Part shown: positions 1 through 8,333 of the stretch, piece after piece
Layout of the letters: each line of letters opens with the position of its first letter
Numbering within the stretch: the first letter of the stretch is position 1
From: Roseomonas populi
GTDB lineage: Bacteria > Pseudomonadota > Alphaproteobacteria > Acetobacterales > Acetobacteraceae
Assembly: GCF_024594815.1 (NCBI RefSeq)
Contig: NZ_JANJOU010000020.1
Location: forward strand, 62,001-126,000
Direction: 5' to 3'
Length of the DNA: 64,000 bases
Program-made: the position numbers and the translations under genes
Notes under the pieces: model-generated
Database searches by the model: none
What the model saw: the letters and a program-made list of their open reading frames with translations, nothing else
What the model was told of the DNA's origin: nothing

Positions 1-29
1 TGGCGAAGGCTGGCGCCACCGCGCGGGGG

Positions 30-644
30 CTATTCCTCCCAGTCCAGGGCCTCGCCCCGCAGCCAGCCGGCTCCGGCGGCGTAGAGGGCTTGCACCTTCT
101 CCCCCTTCAGCCCGGGCATGTCGGTCTTCACCTCGTAGCCGATCCCGCTCTGCAGGTAGGCGAGGTGCCGGTATCCCTCGGGGAAGCGCCCCAGCAGGTC
201 CGGGTCCAGCTCCAGCCGCTCGGCCGGGTTCACCGGGTCCATCCGGTCCTTCTCGTAGATCGGCTGGCGCAGCACGATCTTCCAACCGTCCTCCCGCTCC
301 TCGATGAAGTCGTAGAAGCGGCCGGTGCAGACCACGTCCACCACTACCCCATGCACGGGCGCGCGCTGGGAAATGGTCATCTTCGTCTGCGCGATGGCAC
401 GCCGCCCCACGATGTCCACGGAACAGCCGCCGAGGAAGTGGAGGATGGAGACGCCCTTCGCCCACCCCTCCTGGCTCGCCTTGATGAAGCCCTCCGCCGG
501 GGCCTGGCACCAGGTGGCCATCATCCGCCCCTCCGGCGCCCAGACCGTGCGGAACCGCTCCCAGTCGCCGGCATCGCGCCAGACGGCCCAGTTCTGCACC
601 AGCTCCATCACCTGCAGGCGGCGCAGCAGCGCGTCATCCGGCAT
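30..644 (-). CDS. SnoaL-like / NTF2-fold protein
   Basis: A 204-residue protein with the layout of the SnoaL-like (nuclear transport factor 2) superfamily: an N-terminal helix bundle with a Trp-rich stretch (NWAVWRDAGDWERFRTVW), then a beta-rich part with the typical FYDFIEEREDGWKIVLR strand pair near residues 110-125. No signal peptide, so cytoplasmic. The ATG has a GGGAGGG Shine-Dalgarno just upstream on the minus strand. NTF2-fold proteins include dehydratases, isomerases and non-enzymatic ligand binders; nothing here picks a reaction. It is divergent from a Bug binding-protein gene across about 120 bp, which may hold both promoters. Family assignment is fairly sure, function unknown. Confidence 0.75.
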   Translation of the reverse strand: MPDDALLRRLQVMELVQNWAVWRDAGDWERFRTVWAPEGRMMATWCQAPAEGFIKASQEGWAKGVSILHFLGGCSVDIVGRRAIAQTKMTISQRAPVHGVVVDVVCTGRFYDFIEEREDGWKIVLRQPIYEKDRMDPVNPAERLELDPDLLGRFPEGYRHLAYLQSGIGYEVKTDMPGLKGEKVQALYAAGAGWLRGEALDWEE

Positions 645-765
645 CCCATCCCTCCCGATTCATTTCCTCTGCCGCATGGTGCTTGACGGTTGATGCTCCG
701 ACCATCCCCAATGACGCCAAAGAGGGCCCGGCACCGAAAGACCGGCCCGGACGAGGAGGTTGTCC

Positions 766-1770
766 ATGTCCCATCCGCCAGGGATGGCGCGGCGTCGCGC
801 GCTCGGCCTGCTCGCCACCGCCGCCCTCGCGCCGGCGGCCGCCCAAGCGCAGGGCAGCGCCCGCGCCGCCTGGCCGGACCGCCCCATCCGCTTCATCCAG
901 GGCTTCGGCGCGGGCGGCACCACGGACATCGTGGCCCGGATCATCGCACCGCCGCTCGCCGCCGCTCTCGGCCAGCCTGTGGTGGTGGAGAACCGGCCCG
1001 GCGCGGGCGGCACCATGGCCGCGGAAACCCTGGCGCGCGCTCGGGACGGGCACACGCTGATGCTCATCAACAACGGCTACGCCGTCTCCGCCGCCCTCTA
1101 CCGCCGCCTGCCTTACGACCCTCTGGCGGATGTGGAGCCGGTGGCGATGGTGGCCTCGGTCGGCCTCGTGCTGCTGGCCGGCACGGGGCCGGAGGCGCCG
1201 CGCGACATGGCGGAGCTCTCCCGCCGCGCGAAGGCATCCCCGGACGCGCTGCACATTGCCACCGTTGGTGTCGGCAGCACGCAACACTTCGTGGCGGAGG
1301 CGATCCAGGCCGCCGCCGACTTCCGTGTGACACACGTGCCCTATCGCGGCACCCCCGCCGCGCTGGTGGCCCTGCGGAACGGGGAGGTGGAACTGGTGGT
1401 GGAGCCCGCCTCCTCCGTGCTCGGGCAGATCAAGGGCGGGGAGGCGCGGGCGCTTGCCATCACCTCGCGGGAACGCTCCCCGCTGCTGCCGGAGGTACCC
1501 ACCGTGGCCGAACTCCTCGGCGCACCCGATTTCGACATCCAGACCTGGTACGCCATCGCCGCCCCCGGCGGCACGCCGCCCGAGGTGGTGACGCGCCTCA
1601 CCGAGGCGACTCGCGCGGTCCTGGCCGATCCGGCCCTGCGCGCCCGCCTGGGTGAGCTCGGCCTCGCGCCCCGCGCGCCCATGGCGCCGGAGGCGGTGAA
1701 GGCCGCCGTGCACGGCGAGATCGGCCGCTGGGGCGAGGTGATCGAGCGCGCGAAGATCGAGCGGCAATAG
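766..1770 (+). CDS. Bug-family (TctC-like) solute-binding protein 1
   Basis: Periplasmic binding protein of the tripartite tricarboxylate transporter receptor (Bug) family, expected to bind a small carboxylate or similar ligand. The N-terminus is a Tat-like signal (MARRRALGLLATAALAPAAA), followed by the family hallmarks RPIRFIQGFGAGGTTDIVAR and VVVENRPGAGG. An in-frame TTG lies at 760, but GAGGAGG (753-759) abuts it and is 6 bp from the ATG at 766, so 766 is preferred. No TctA/TctB membrane subunits are nearby, which is usual for orphan Bug genes. The stop codon is 1 bp from the convergent neighbour's stop. Family is sure; ligand unknown. Confidence 0.9.
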   Translation: MSHPPGMARRRALGLLATAALAPAAAQAQGSARAAWPDRPIRFIQGFGAGGTTDIVARIIAPPLAAALGQPVVVENRPGAGGTMAAETLARARDGHTLMLINNGYAVSAALYRRLPYDPLADVEPVAMVASVGLVLLAGTGPEAPRDMAELSRRAKASPDALHIATVGVGSTQHFVAEAIQAAADFRVTHVPYRGTPAALVALRNGEVELVVEPASSVLGQIKGGEARALAITSRERSPLLPEVPTVAELLGAPDFDIQTWYAIAAPGGTPPEVVTRLTEATRAVLADPALRARLGELGLAPRAPMAPEAVKAAVHGEIGRWGEVIERAKIERQ

Positions 1771-1771
1771 G

Positions 1772-2467
1772 CTAGCCGGCCAGCGGCTCCAGCCCTGCCT
1801 CCGCCAGGGCCGGCGCCGCTTCCCTGGAGGCCAGGAAGCGGACCAGCCGGCCGGCGGCTTCGGCGCGGTCCGCCGGAAGACCGCTGAACGGCGCGGCGCC
1901 GAAGACCGCGACGGTGCCCACCTCGTCCGGCAGGCGCCCGATCACCTCGATCCCCGGCACGGCCAGCAGCTCGCTCACCTGCTGCACGGCCAGCGCGGCC
2001 TCCCCGCGCGCAACCGGCTCCGCCGTGAAGCCGGCCTGGATCACCCGTGCCTTCGCGTTTACCGCCTCGGCGACGCTTAGCGTCTCGATCAGCGCCGCGA
2101 AGGCAATCCCGCTCGCCCCACTGCGGGAATAGACGAGGGAAGGGGCTTCCAGCAGCGCCGTCCGCAACTCGTTCACTGTCCCGATCGGCGGGTGCGGTGC
2201 CCCGGCCCGCACGGCGAGGCCGATATGGGAGCGGACGAGATCCGCCCGGCCGCCCGGGTCCAGCACACCCTGCCTCGCCAGCCCGTCCAGCCCTTCCGCC
2301 GTCAGGATGGCGGCATCCGCCCTCTCGCCGTCGCGGATGCGGCCGAGCAGCCCCTGCGTCGGCGCGAAGTCGATCGACACCGCCATTCCCGCCGCCGCCT
2401 CGCAGCCCGGCAGCAGCGCCCGCATCGCCCCCGCCACAGCGAGGGTGGAGAGAACCCGCAGGCTCAC
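1772..2467 (-). CDS. ModA-like substrate-binding domain protein without signal peptide
   Basis: A 231-residue protein resembling the mature part of molybdate/sulfate-type binding proteins: it starts at the first strand of the fold (MSLRVLSTLAVAGAM), then has GLLGRIRDGERADAAILT, the hinge-region SGASGIAFAALIE, and VARGEAALAVQQVSELL typical of this group. There is no signal peptide or lipobox, so as read it would stay in the cytoplasm. It is the last gene of a five-gene catabolic operon; its GTG start overlaps the preceding stop (GTGA). It might act as a cytosolic ligand sensor or carrier rather than a transporter receptor; that role is inference. No ModB/ModC permease is present. Confidence 0.75.
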   Translation of the reverse strand: MSLRVLSTLAVAGAMRALLPGCEAAAGMAVSIDFAPTQGLLGRIRDGERADAAILTAEGLDGLARQGVLDPGGRADLVRSHIGLAVRAGAPHPPIGTVNELRTALLEAPSLVYSRSGASGIAFAALIETLSVAEAVNAKARVIQAGFTAEPVARGEAALAVQQVSELLAVPGIEVIGRLPDEVGTVAVFGAAPFSGLPADRAEAAGRLVRFLASREAAPALAEAGLEPLAG

Positions 2468-3366
2468 CCCTCCAGTCCCGAGAGTTCCGCCACGAGAGCG
2501 CCGAGGGAGGCCGAATCCATTCCCCCGCGCCCGCTGTTCACAAGCGCCTCCAGCATCTGCGCCACCACGGCCGTGGTGGGCGCGAAAACGCCGTGGTCGC
2601 GCATGGCGGAGAGGGAGAGGCGCGTGTCCTTGCGCATCAGCTCCGCCCGGAAGCCCGGCTGGAGCGTGCCCTCGATGATGCGCTTGGCATGGTTCTCCAG
2701 CACGAAGGAGCGGGCGGAGCCGCCCATCAGCGCCTGCCGCATCGCCGCCGGGTCCAGCCCAGCCTTGCGCCCGAGCGCCAGCGCCTCGGATACCGCCAGC
2801 ACGCCCGCCGCGACGAGGAGCTGGTTCGCCGACTTGCAGACCTGCCCGGCGCCCGGCGGGCCGAGATGGGTCAGCGTCTTGCCCACCGCCGCCAGGAAGG
2901 GCTGTGCCGCCTCGAAGGCCGCCGCGTCACCGCCGATCATGCAGGTCAGCGTGCCGTCCCGCGCGCCGCCGGGGCCGCCGCTGACGGGGCTGTCCAGCAG
3001 GTGGGCGCCGCGCTCCTCCAGCAGCCGCTTCGCGAAGCCCGCAGTGGGGGCTGCCGCGATGGTGCTGAAGTCGATCACCACCGTCCCCGGCGCCACGCCC
3101 TCCGCCACGCCGCCGGGGCCGAACAGCACGGCCTCCACGTCCGGCGTGTCCGGCAGGCAGAGCCCGACGCAGGCGGCGCCGCGCGCGGCCTCGGCGGGGC
3201 TGGCGGCCCATGCAGCGCCACCCGCCTCCAGCGCCTCCGCCTTGCCGCGGCTGCGGTTGCTGACAGCCAGGTTGAACCCGGCCTTCAGGATATTGGCGGC
3301 CATGGAGGCCCCCATGACCCCCAGGCCAATGAAGGCGACGCGCGCGGGGGGCGAGATGGTGTCCAA
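2464..3366 (-). CDS. NAD(P)-dependent 3-hydroxyisobutyrate dehydrogenase-family reductase
   Basis: Beta-hydroxyacid dehydrogenase of the HIBADH / tartronate-semialdehyde reductase family. Seen: N-terminal Rossmann motif FIGLGVMGASMAANILKAG, substrate motif DSPVSGGPGGARDGTL, and the catalytic-Lys segment GAGQVCKSANQLL. The frame stays open upstream to 3447, but that extension lies inside the upstream Bug gene; a TTG at 3366 lies 4 bp beyond that gene's stop and gives 300 residues, the normal family length, with GAGGACC about 10 bp upstream. It sits in an operon with an RraA-like aldolase and an Ldh2-type dehydrogenase, consistent with reducing or oxidising a 2- or 3-hydroxyacid intermediate. 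Exact substrate not determinable. Confidence 0.87.
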   Translation of the reverse strand: MDTISPPARVAFIGLGVMGASMAANILKAGFNLAVSNRSRGKAEALEAGGAAWAASPAEAARGAACVGLCLPDTPDVEAVLFGPGGVAEGVAPGTVVIDFSTIAAAPTAGFAKRLLEERGAHLLDSPVSGGPGGARDGTLTCMIGGDAAAFEAAQPFLAAVGKTLTHLGPPGAGQVCKSANQLLVAAGVLAVSEALALGRKAGLDPAAMRQALMGGSARSFVLENHAKRIIEGTLQPGFRAELMRKDTRLSLSAMRDHGVFAPTTAVVAQMLEALVNSGRGGMDSASLGALVAELSGLEG

Positions 3367-3370
3367 AGCC

Positions 3371-4339
3371 TCAGGTCCTCTTGATGGCGGCGCGGATGGA
3401 ATCGAGCAGCCGGTCCATGGAGAGCTGGAAGTCCGGGCCATTGGCATAGCCGTCGGATTCGCCCACGCGCTCCATGAAGCGCTGCCAAGTCGGGGTCTGC
3501 ATCCCCTGGCGGAAGCGGTCGTGCAGGTAGGTCACCATTTCGTCCGTCATGCCCGCGGGGCCGACCCAGCCCTTCATGTTGTCGGCCACGATGTCGTAGC
3601 CCAGCTCGCGCAGCGTCGGCACGTTCGGATAGGCCTTCGCCCGCGCCTCGGACGCGACGGCCAGCGCCTTCAGCGCGCCGGAGGTCACTTGGTCGCCCAG
3701 CTCGTCCGTCGCGTTGATGTTGAGTTGCGTCTGCCCGGCCAGAAGCGCCTGCAGGGCCGGCCCGCCGCCCGTGTAGGGCACGTGCAGGAACTCCACGCCG
3801 ACCGCGCGCTCCATCAGGATGAAGATGGAGTGCGACAGCGTGCCGATGCCCGCCGACCCATGCGCCACCCCGCCCGGATTGGCCTTCGCCGCGGCCATCG
3901 CCGCCGCGAAATCCGGATAGGTCGGCCTCTCGCCGCCCTTGCAGGAGAGGACGTGGCCGTTCCGCGTCAGCCGGATCACGGCGCGGAAGGATTTCTTCGG
4001 GTCGTAGGGAACGTCGCGGAAGGCGGGCAGGGAGGTGCTCTCGCTGCCGCCATGCATCACCAGCGTGTGCCCGTCCGGCGCCGCGCGCGCCACGAACTCC
4101 GCCGCCAGCGCGCCACCCGCGCCGGGGCGGTTCACCACCACCATCGGCACGGGGATAATGCCGGAGCAGGCCTCGGCGATGGTGCGGGCGATGATGTCGC
4201 TGCCCCCACCCGGCGCGTAGCCGACGATGAGCTGGATCGGCCGGTTGGGCTGCCACGGGCCAATCTGCTGCGCGTAGGCCGGGCAGGCGAGCGCCGCGCC
4301 CGCCGCCCCGAGAAGTGTACGGCGGTTGATCCGCTCCAT
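3371..4339 (-). CDS. Bug-family (TctC-like) solute-binding protein 2
   Basis: A 322-residue periplasmic binding protein. Signal peptide MERINRRTLLGAAGAALACPAYAQ (Tat-like RR) precedes the family signatures RPIQLIVGYAPGGGSDIIAR and VVVNRPGAGGALAAE, and the mid-domain HVPYTGGGPALQALLAGQ. Unlike the other four Bug genes in the window it lies inside an enzyme operon (RraA, Ldh2, this gene, HIBADH-like, ModA-like), so its ligand is plausibly the substrate of those enzymes, such as a hydroxy- or keto-dicarboxylate. That link is contextual inference. No permease genes are adjacent. Confidence 0.9.
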   Translation of the reverse strand: MERINRRTLLGAAGAALACPAYAQQIGPWQPNRPIQLIVGYAPGGGSDIIARTIAEACSGIIPVPMVVVNRPGAGGALAAEFVARAAPDGHTLVMHGGSESTSLPAFRDVPYDPKKSFRAVIRLTRNGHVLSCKGGERPTYPDFAAAMAAAKANPGGVAHGSAGIGTLSHSIFILMERAVGVEFLHVPYTGGGPALQALLAGQTQLNINATDELGDQVTSGALKALAVASEARAKAYPNVPTLRELGYDIVADNMKGWVGPAGMTDEMVTYLHDRFRQGMQTPTWQRFMERVGESDGYANGPDFQLSMDRLLDSIRAAIKRT

Positions 4340-4370
4340 CTTGTGCTTCCTCCTGAATTCGCTTCGCGTG

Positions 4371-5462
4371 TCAGTCGTCGCTCAGGGCGTACTCCGCTCC
4401 CGATCGCGCGCAGATGTCGCGGATGTGCTTCTCCAACGTCGGCGGCACGGGGATTCCCTCCTGGAGCCGGTGCTCGCGCTCCATCGCCTCGGGGTCGCCG
4501 CCGACCAGCACGGGCTTCGCGGGATCAGCGGGCGGCGTCGCGCGCAGCACGTCGATCATCGCGTCCAGGTCCTCCTCGAACCCGCCTTCCGGGCGGAAGG
4601 CGCGCGGGTCGATAGCCAGGAAGAAGTGGCCCACATCGTCCGGGTCGCCCGGCTTGCGCTGCGGGTTGCGGATCGGGCCGAAGGCGGCGCCCGTCAGCGT
4701 GCCGGAGAGGACCTGCACCATCACGCCCAGGCCGTAGCCCTTGTGCCCGCCCGTCACCTCCGCGCCGCCCAGCGGCGTCACGCCGCCGCCCGGTTCCTTG
4801 AAGATGATCTCCATGGCGCGGGCGGAGTCCGTGATCGGGTTCCCCGCCTCGTCCACCACCCATCCTTCGGGGATCGGCTTCCCGTTCAGGTCGTAGACCT
4901 TCACCTTGTTCGCCGCGACGGTGGTGGAGGAGATGTCCAGCACGAAGGGTCGGTTCCGCAGCGCCGGCGCCGCGAAGGCGATGGGGTTGGCGCCCAGCAG
5001 CGGCAGCGTGCCGCGCGTCGGCACCATCAGCACCGTGCGCGCGGTGGAGGTGATCATGCCGACCACTCCCGCCGCCGAGGCGATGCGCGCGTAGTACCCG
5101 GCCGCGCCGAAATGGTGGGAGTTCCGCACGCCCACCGCGCCGATGCCGGCGGCCTTCGCCTTCTCCACCGCCAGCCGCATGGCGAAATCGGCGTTGGGAT
5201 GGCCCAGGTTGGCGCCGCCATCCACCAGCGCCGTGGCCGCCATGTCCAGCACGACCTTCGGCCGCGCGGTGAGGTCCAACTGCCCGGCGTTGCGGAAGCT
5301 CTCATACATCATCAGCATCGACAGCCCGTGGCTGTCGATACCCATCAGGTCCGTCTCCACCATCGCTTCCGCGGTTGTGGCGGCCATGTCCTCCGCCATG
5401 CCCCAGGCATGGAGGACGTTGAGGATCTGGCGCCGGACCCGCTCGGCCGGAACCATCCTCAC
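4371..5462 (-). CDS. Ldh2-family (malate/L-lactate type) oxidoreductase
   Basis: NAD(P)-dependent dehydrogenase of the Ldh_2 family (malate/L-lactate/ureidoglycolate/sulfolactate dehydrogenases), 363 residues. Diagnostic segments are TDLMGIDSHGLSMLMMYESF near the N-terminus (the conserved D-S-H-G region), VGVRNSHHFGAAGYYA mid-protein, and GHKGYGLGVMVQVLSG in the C-terminal half. The GTG start overlaps the upstream RraA stop (GTGA), so translation is probably coupled; an ATG two codons inside is an alternative. It would interconvert a 2-hydroxyacid and a 2-ketoacid. With RraA it suggests breakdown of a hydroxy- or oxo-dicarboxylate. Substrate not identifiable from sequence. Confidence 0.88.
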   Translation of the reverse strand: MRMVPAERVRRQILNVLHAWGMAEDMAATTAEAMVETDLMGIDSHGLSMLMMYESFRNAGQLDLTARPKVVLDMAATALVDGGANLGHPNADFAMRLAVEKAKAAGIGAVGVRNSHHFGAAGYYARIASAAGVVGMITSTARTVLMVPTRGTLPLLGANPIAFAAPALRNRPFVLDISSTTVAANKVKVYDLNGKPIPEGWVVDEAGNPITDSARAMEIIFKEPGGGVTPLGGAEVTGGHKGYGLGVMVQVLSGTLTGAAFGPIRNPQRKPGDPDDVGHFFLAIDPRAFRPEGGFEEDLDAMIDVLRATPPADPAKPVLVGGDPEAMEREHRLQEGIPVPPTLEKHIRDICARSGAEYALSDD

Positions 5463-6136
5463 TTGGAGACGACCACGCCCTTGCCGGCCAGCGTCTCCTC
5501 GACCCAGCCGCGGACCCAGCCGCCGCCCTGGATGGCCGCAGTGGTCTCCTGCTCCTTCGCCGCATGCTTCTCGGCAGCGTCGATCATCGCGGCCGCCTCG
5601 GCGCGCGGGATCACCACCACCCCGTCCTCATCCGCCGCGATCAGGTCGCCCGGCATCACCACCTGCCCGCCGCAGGCCACGGGGTAGCCGATCTCGCCCG
5701 GGCCGTCCTTGTAGGGACCCGAAGGATTGGCGCCGCGTGCCCAGACGCCGATGTCCATCTTGCGGATGCCGTCCAGGTCGCGCACCGCGCCGTCGATCAC
5801 CAGCGCGCCGACGCCGCGCTTCTCCGCATGGCCGATCATGAGGTCACCGGCCAGCGCGATGTTCAGGTCCCCGCCGCCGTCGCAGACGATCACCTCGCCC
5901 GGCCGCGCCAGGTCGATCGCCCGGTGCAGGAAGAGGTTGTCGCCCGGCCGCGCCTTCACCGTCAGCGCCGCGCCGACGAAGGTCCGGCGCCCGCCATAGG
6001 CCAGGAAGCCGCCGCGCATCGCCTGCAGCCGGTTCATCACGTCGCCGATATTGGCGACGGGCAGTTTCGCGGCGCGGGCGATCAGCGCCGAATCGGGCTC
6101 GGGGCGCGTCTCCAGGATGCGAAGGCCGACGGTCAT
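5459..6136 (-). CDS. RraA / HMG-aldolase family protein
   Basis: A 225-residue member of the RraA fold family, which includes 4-hydroxy-4-methyl-2-oxoglutarate/4-carboxy-4-hydroxy-2-oxoadipate aldolases, oxaloacetate decarboxylases and the RNase E regulator RraA. Seen: VANIGDVMNRLQ, the GDNLFLHRAIDLARPGEVIV strand-loop, GALVIDGAVRDLDGIRKM (G-x-R-D metal/substrate motif) and PGDLIAADEDGVVVIPRAEA. The ATG at 6136 has GGAGAG 8 bp upstream, so the 10-codon upstream extension is rejected. Being first in an operon with two dehydrogenases and a Bug receptor, it is more likely a catabolic aldolase/decarboxylase than an RNase E inhibitor. Confidence 0.87.
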   Translation of the reverse strand: MTVGLRILETRPEPDSALIARAAKLPVANIGDVMNRLQAMRGGFLAYGGRRTFVGAALTVKARPGDNLFLHRAIDLARPGEVIVCDGGGDLNIALAGDLMIGHAEKRGVGALVIDGAVRDLDGIRKMDIGVWARGANPSGPYKDGPGEIGYPVACGGQVVMPGDLIAADEDGVVVIPRAEAAAMIDAAEKHAAKEQETTAAIQGGGWVRGWVEETLAGKGVVVSK

Positions 6137-6412
6137 GCGATTTTCTCTCCTGGCGATGCGCCGCAAGGGTGGCGGCGGCCGGAGAGGAAGGGCGGGGCGC
6201 CCTGCGCCCGATGCCTTGTCCGTCCCCTCCAGGCCGTCTGCGCGGCGGGGCGCAGGATTGGCGCGATCGAGGGGCTTGGCAAGCCGGGGCGGGATGCGCC
6301 CGGGCCTGCCGATCGCCTCAGCGCCCCGCCACGACCTGCGGCGGCGCTGGGCTCTCCGCGCGCCCGCCGGGGGGGTAGCCCTGCTCCGACCGGCGCGACA
6401 CGCCGCCCTCGC

Positions 6413-6886
6413 TCAGTGCCTGTGGCCGGCGGCGGGCGCCGAGGCTCCGGCGGCCTGCACGGCCACCTGCACCTCCACGCTCCCCGCCCGCTCAAAGGTA
6501 AGGGTTAGGGGGAACCGGCTGCCCGGGCGCAGCGCCTCGGAGAGGCCCACCAGCATCACGTGCGGCCCGCCCGGGCGCAGCTCCGCGCTGCCGCCCGCCG
6601 GCACCGGGATGCCGGGCACGGGGCGCATCCGCATCACGTCGCCCTCGCGCACCGTCTCGTGGATTTCCACGCTGCGGGCGAGGGGGGTGGCGGCGCCCAC
6701 CAGCCGGTCCGGCTGCGTGCCCGCGTTGCGGATGGTGAGGAAGGCGCCCCCCGTGCCGCCCTGGATGGCCGCGCGCGCCCAGGGCTGATCCACGGTGATG
6801 CCGGGCGCCTGGGCAGCCAGCGGGGTGACGAGGGCGAGAACGCCCAGTGTGGCCAGCCCGGCCAGGGCGCGACGGGGAGTGGTCAT
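6413..6886 (-). CDS. Copper chaperone PCu(A)C family protein
   Basis: A 157-residue periplasmic protein with a cleavable signal (MTTPRRALAGLATLGVLALVTPLAAQA) and a PCu(A)C domain. The Cu(I) ligands of the family's H-(M)x10-M-x21-H-x-M pattern can be seen as VEIHETVREGDVMRMRPV and, after a short loop, GGPHVMLVGL. The C-terminus is Ala-rich and ends in His-Arg-His. Known members deliver copper to the CuA or CuB site of cytochrome oxidase. No Sco or oxidase gene is adjacent, so the target is not shown here. The 276 bp between it and the RraA gene hold no recognisable gene. Confidence 0.9.
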   Translation of the reverse strand: MTTPRRALAGLATLGVLALVTPLAAQAPGITVDQPWARAAIQGGTGGAFLTIRNAGTQPDRLVGAATPLARSVEIHETVREGDVMRMRPVPGIPVPAGGSAELRPGGPHVMLVGLSEALRPGSRFPLTLTFERAGSVEVQVAVQAAGASAPAAGHRH

Positions 6887-7008
6887 GCTTCGATGATCCT
6901 GATCGTCTCGCCGGGCAGCGCCCGGCCTGTTGCGTCGGTGTCAGTCAGGCGATCGGCGGCGCATGGGGCTGGGCTGCCCCACCTCCGGCCCCTCGTCGCG
7001 CGAATGCT

Positions 7009-8274
7009 TCAGTCCACCCACTCGCCGCCGCGCATCAGGGGCGTGCGGTTCCCGGCGGCGTCCAGCCCGTCCACCTCCACCTCCGGCGAGCCGATCATCC
7101 AGTCCACGTGGATCAGGCTGCGGTTGGCGCCGCGCCGGACCAGCTCCTCCTCGGGGAACACGTCCACGAAGCACTTAGAATAGGCCTGGCCGAGCGCGAT
7201 GTGGCTCGCCGCGTTCTCGTCGAACAGCGTGTTCAGGAACAGGATGCCGCTGCGCGAGATGGGGTTGGAGGAGGGCACCAGCGCCACCTCGCCCAGCATG
7301 CGCGCGCCCGCATCGGTGGAGATCATCTGCTCCAGCACCGCCTGTCCGCGCGTGGCCTTCGCCTCCACGATGGCGCCCGCCTCGAAGCGCACCTGGATGC
7401 CCTCGATCAGCGTGCCCTGGTGCGAGAGCGGCTTGGTGGCGGAGACGACCCCCTGCGTCATCGCCCGGTGCGGGGTGGTGAAGACCTCCTCCGTCGGGAT
7501 GTTCGGGTTGCCGTAGACGCCGTTCTTCGCCTTGCTCGCCCCGCCCATCCAGGCATGGCCTTCGGCCAGCCCCACGATCAGGTCCGTGCCCGGCCCGCGG
7601 AAGTGCAGGGCGTGGAAGCGCTGCTCGTTCAGCCGGTCCTGCCGCGCCTTGAGGTTCGCGTTGTGCGCGGCCCAGGCGGCGATCGGATCGGCCTCCTCCA
7701 CGCGGGTGGTGGCGTAGATCGCGTCCCAGAGCCGCCTCACGGCCTCCTCCGGCGAGGCATCGGGGAAGACGGCCCGCGCCCAGGCCGGGTGGGCGAAGGG
7801 CACCAGCGTCCAGTTGATGTGGCTGTCCACGATCAGATCCAGCGCCGGGCGATAGGCGATGGACTGCGCCTTGTTGGCCCGCGCCACCTTGGACGGGTCC
7901 TGGCCGGAGAGCAGGGAGGGATCCGTGCCCACGATGGCCAGCCGCGCCGCGCCGCTGCGATAGGCGGCCGCCATTCCCTCGAAAAGCCAGGGGGTGGAGG
8001 CGTCGAAGCTCTCGTCCGGCGCGTGCTGGTAGCGCAGCAGGGCGGATTTCTCGTCGGAGAAGATCGTCGTCACCAGCTTGGCGCCGGCCTTGTAGGCCTG
8101 CTCCGTGATCTTCCGGGCCAGGGGCAGCGCCTCGACCGGCGATGTCATCACCAGCTCCTGTCCGGGCACCAGCCCCAGGCCCACCTTCACGGCCAGTTCA
8201 GCGAGCCGGTCCAGGCGGGGGTCTTCCGCGGCGTCGAGGCTGGAGGCGGCAGCGGGGAAGGGCGCAAGATCCAT
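7009..8274 (-). CDS. M29-family metallo-aminopeptidase
   Basis: A 421-residue leucyl-aminopeptidase-type enzyme of family M29 (AmpS/PepS/aminopeptidase T). The C-terminal half carries the expected metal ligands: Glu in NIPTEEVFTTP, Glu in RMLGEVALVPSSNP, His and Tyr in ENAASHIALGQAYS, and His/Asp in SLIHVDWMIGS. No signal peptide, hence cytoplasmic removal of N-terminal residues from peptides. It lies 59 bp downstream of a peptide-type ABC binding protein in the same direction, suggesting a peptide uptake-and-hydrolysis pair, although no peptide permease genes are next to it. Length matches the family. Confidence 0.92.
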   Translation of the reverse strand: MDLAPFPAAASSLDAAEDPRLDRLAELAVKVGLGLVPGQELVMTSPVEALPLARKITEQAYKAGAKLVTTIFSDEKSALLRYQHAPDESFDASTPWLFEGMAAAYRSGAARLAIVGTDPSLLSGQDPSKVARANKAQSIAYRPALDLIVDSHINWTLVPFAHPAWARAVFPDASPEEAVRRLWDAIYATTRVEEADPIAAWAAHNANLKARQDRLNEQRFHALHFRGPGTDLIVGLAEGHAWMGGASKAKNGVYGNPNIPTEEVFTTPHRAMTQGVVSATKPLSHQGTLIEGIQVRFEAGAIVEAKATRGQAVLEQMISTDAGARMLGEVALVPSSNPISRSGILFLNTLFDENAASHIALGQAYSKCFVDVFPEEELVRRGANRSLIHVDWMIGSPEVEVDGLDAAGNRTPLMRGGEWVD

Positions 8275-8333
8275 GGTCGAAGTCTCCTATGCCCCGAAGA
8301 TCGAAGCCCCGGCCGGGATGGGCAAGGGGGGCG

